5,648 nucleotides of DNA from assembly GCA_030605245.1 (NCBI GenBank), contig JAUWIS010000063.1, forward strand, positions 1 through 5,648, written 5' to 3'. Positions 4,380-5,648 of this stretch are shown one piece after another. The notes beneath the pieces are model-generated. The model was not told where the DNA came from. It saw only the letters and a list, made by a program, of their open reading frames with translations, and searched no databases. The position numbers and the translations under genes are program-made. Each line of letters starts with the position of its first letter. Position 1 is the stretch's first letter. Source of the DNA: Methanobacteriota archaeon. GTDB taxonomy: Archaea; Thermoplasmatota; JASEFT01; JAUWIS01.

Positions 4380-5648
4380 AGTCATTTCCATAATCTTCTT
4401 TTTCAGTATAGCTGAAACTATTTCTCCATCTGCTTTTCCCCTGATCTCTTTCATCACAAGACCCATCAATGGGGCAAAAGCATTTTTTCCTTTTTCCTTG
4501 ATAAATTCTTTTTTTCCGCTCAGGATTTTTTCAATAATTGTTTCAACATCTTTTTTGGATAAGCCGCCTAAGCCTGTTTTTTTTATCGCGTTTTCAACAG
4601 TGAGAGATACTGGAAGATCTTCTGTTCCTTCTTTTTCAGCAATAACAGATGCCAAAACCTTTGATAATCCTTCTTTGGCAAACCTGTTGTGACTCAACGC
4701 ATTAAACACCTCATCAAGCGTTTCTTCACCTATTTCGCTGACACCATTTCCTTCTTTTTCAATCTCAGGTATGATATTCAAAAATGTTCTTGCAACAATT
4801 TTCGGTTCATATTTTTTCACAAAATTTTCAAACAAATTATCATATCCCTGGTAAACAAGCTGTTTCGCTGACTCAAAACTTATTTTGTAGTTTTTCATAA
4901 ATCTTTTTATTTTTTTATCAAACAGTTCAGGAAGTTTTATTTTATCAACATACCCTTTCTTAATCCTAACTGGCGGGATATCTGTTTCAGGGTACATTCG
5001 CGCAGCACCAGGCATATGCCTCATGTATTCTGTCGTGTTATCTGGCAATGCTTTTCTTACCTCCTCAGGAACACCATGAATGCATTGTTCTGCACGCTCA
5101 AGAATAATATCCAGAGCATTTCTTGCAAGATTTTCTTTTTCAGAAACAAAAGCAAAACCGTCATTAACATCAAGTTTCATGCTTTTCCTGATTTCTTCAA
5201 CCTCATTTTCGGTTATTCCATAATTTGGAAGTTCATCTGAATGAAAAATTCCTTTCAAACCAATTCTCTTGACCTTTGACGCAAACTCTTTCCCAAGTCT
5301 ATTTACATCACCGCCAAGCAATCCTGAGAAAAAATTCAATTTTATGACGAATGCCCGCCCATTTTCCTATATCATTTTTTTGATGATTTTGCACTCCGTT
5401 GATCTGAAAATTTTTGTTAAATCAAAAATCTTACACTCTATCTTTGCATTTCTTTCCTCTAATTTATTTTTTATCTCAATCAATCTTAGCTGCCTACTGG
5501 TTTCTTTTTCAACAACATTTGGTATTGTTCTTAGGTTCTGAACACCTTTTATTTCAACCCGCGCACCATTTTTTATTGAGACATTTAAATCCTGACGTAT
5601 TGTTCCTATGCCTCTTTTTACCTTTTTTGTAGCCCTTAGCATAGCACC
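4377..5648 (-). CDS. gatE: Glu-tRNA(Gln) amidotransferase subunit E, C-terminal two thirds, with internal in-frame TAG
   Basis: GatE works with GatD to convert Glu-tRNA(Gln) to Gln-tRNA(Gln), the archaeal route to glutaminyl-tRNA. The visible part is 424 codons including TAA; about 200 N-terminal residues lie beyond the window. Family landmarks in order are LRATKKVKRGIGTIRQDLNV, NGARVEIKGVQNL, the KIIKKMI segment, SGLLGGD, GIFHSDELPNYGI, an AspRS-like insertion ending HGVPEEVRKALPDNTTEYM, PGAARMYPETDIPPV, and a helical YqeY-like tail (KDVETIIEKIL, APLMGLVMKEIRGKADG). The oddity is TAG at 5367-5369, between KIIKKMI and ENGRAFVIKLNFF. The frame and the conserved alignment continue across it without gap, so I annotate one gene, not two. 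A TTG at 5337-5339 in the same frame could be called as a start, but it would make a fragment lacking the first half of the protein and has no clear SD. Confidence 0.93.
5367..5369 (-). other. In-frame amber (TAG) codon inside gatE
   Basis: The minus-strand codons run ATC AAA AAA ATG ATA TAG GAA AAT GGG. TAG is codon 94 of the visible part and lies exactly ten codons before the TTG at 5337-5339. From memory of the family, this position is a variable, mostly polar residue between KII and the GLLG loop, so a substituted residue would be tolerated. Because both sides share one frame, a homopolymer indel cannot explain the stop; only a substitution or true amber usage can. Confidence 0.9.

Noticed and set aside
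4377..5339. A separate gene starting at TTG 5337-5339
   Set aside because: It begins in the middle of the GatE alignment, has no clear SD, and is in the same frame as the upstream GatE sequence; a single interrupted gatE is simpler.
5360..5400. Frameshift at the A-run near the gatE stop
   Set aside because: The upstream and downstream parts are in the same frame (TAG and the downstream TTG are 30 bases apart), so an indel error is not needed and would break the alignment.
5370..5400. A pyrrolysine-insertion-type RNA structure around the gatE TAG
   Set aside because: I could not find a convincing hairpin just after the TAG by eye, and pyrrolysine insertion does not strictly need one, so no element is claimed.
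1..5648. tRNA or rRNA genes
   Set aside because: No cloverleaf with a GTTCNANNC-type T arm or any rRNA core segment was seen; the GGGGTTCAAG at 724-733 is part of the repeat linker.

Overview
The window looks archaeal. It carries the 3' two thirds of gatE (the archaea-specific Glu-tRNA(Gln) amidotransferase subunit E), a UPF0248/DUF504 gene, an archaeal-type CTP synthase, a small OB-fold protein and TATA/BRE-type promoters. Base composition is A+T-rich. I cannot name the lineage; a euryarchaeal or DPANN-like genome would fit.

Layout. 1-325 (+) is the 3' end of a metallo-beta-lactamase-fold hydrolase, followed closely by a DUF504 gene (361-594, +). 595-930 has no gene. It holds a tandem array of about 2.8 units of ~100 bp, each with two stem-loops whose arms change together between units. 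A CBS-CBS-ParB-like protein follows (967-1773, +), probably from a leaderless promoter next to the array. After it come a 72-73 bp imperfect tandem duplication of the CBS-tail/ABC-head junction and an in-frame chimeric remnant of an ABC exporter (1827-2333, +): the first ~31 residues of an ATPase joined to the C-terminal half of an ABC-2 permease. pyrG (2374-3969, -) and a small OB-fold gene (4062-4352, +) diverge from a 92-bp intergenic region with back-to-back TATA boxes. gatE (4377-5648, -, open at the window end) converges on the OB-fold gene across a shared hairpin.

The main anomaly is in gatE. The reading frame is continuous and conserved on both sides of an internal TAG codon (5367-5369). 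There is no frameshift and no lost sequence. GatDE is the usual archaeal route to Gln-tRNA(Gln), so a true null would be surprising. The choices are amber recoding or readthrough, a sequence error or strain mutation, or a second gatE copy elsewhere. None of the seven visible gene ends uses TAG. A second TAG, in the degenerate upstream ABC-head copy, aligns with a CAG Gln codon in the other copy. This is suggestive but does not prove recoding.

The genes do not form one pathway. They mix housekeeping functions (CTP synthesis, Gln-tRNA formation, probable nucleic-acid binding, RNA-end recognition) with a decaying accessory patch at 595-2333 rich in duplications and repeats.
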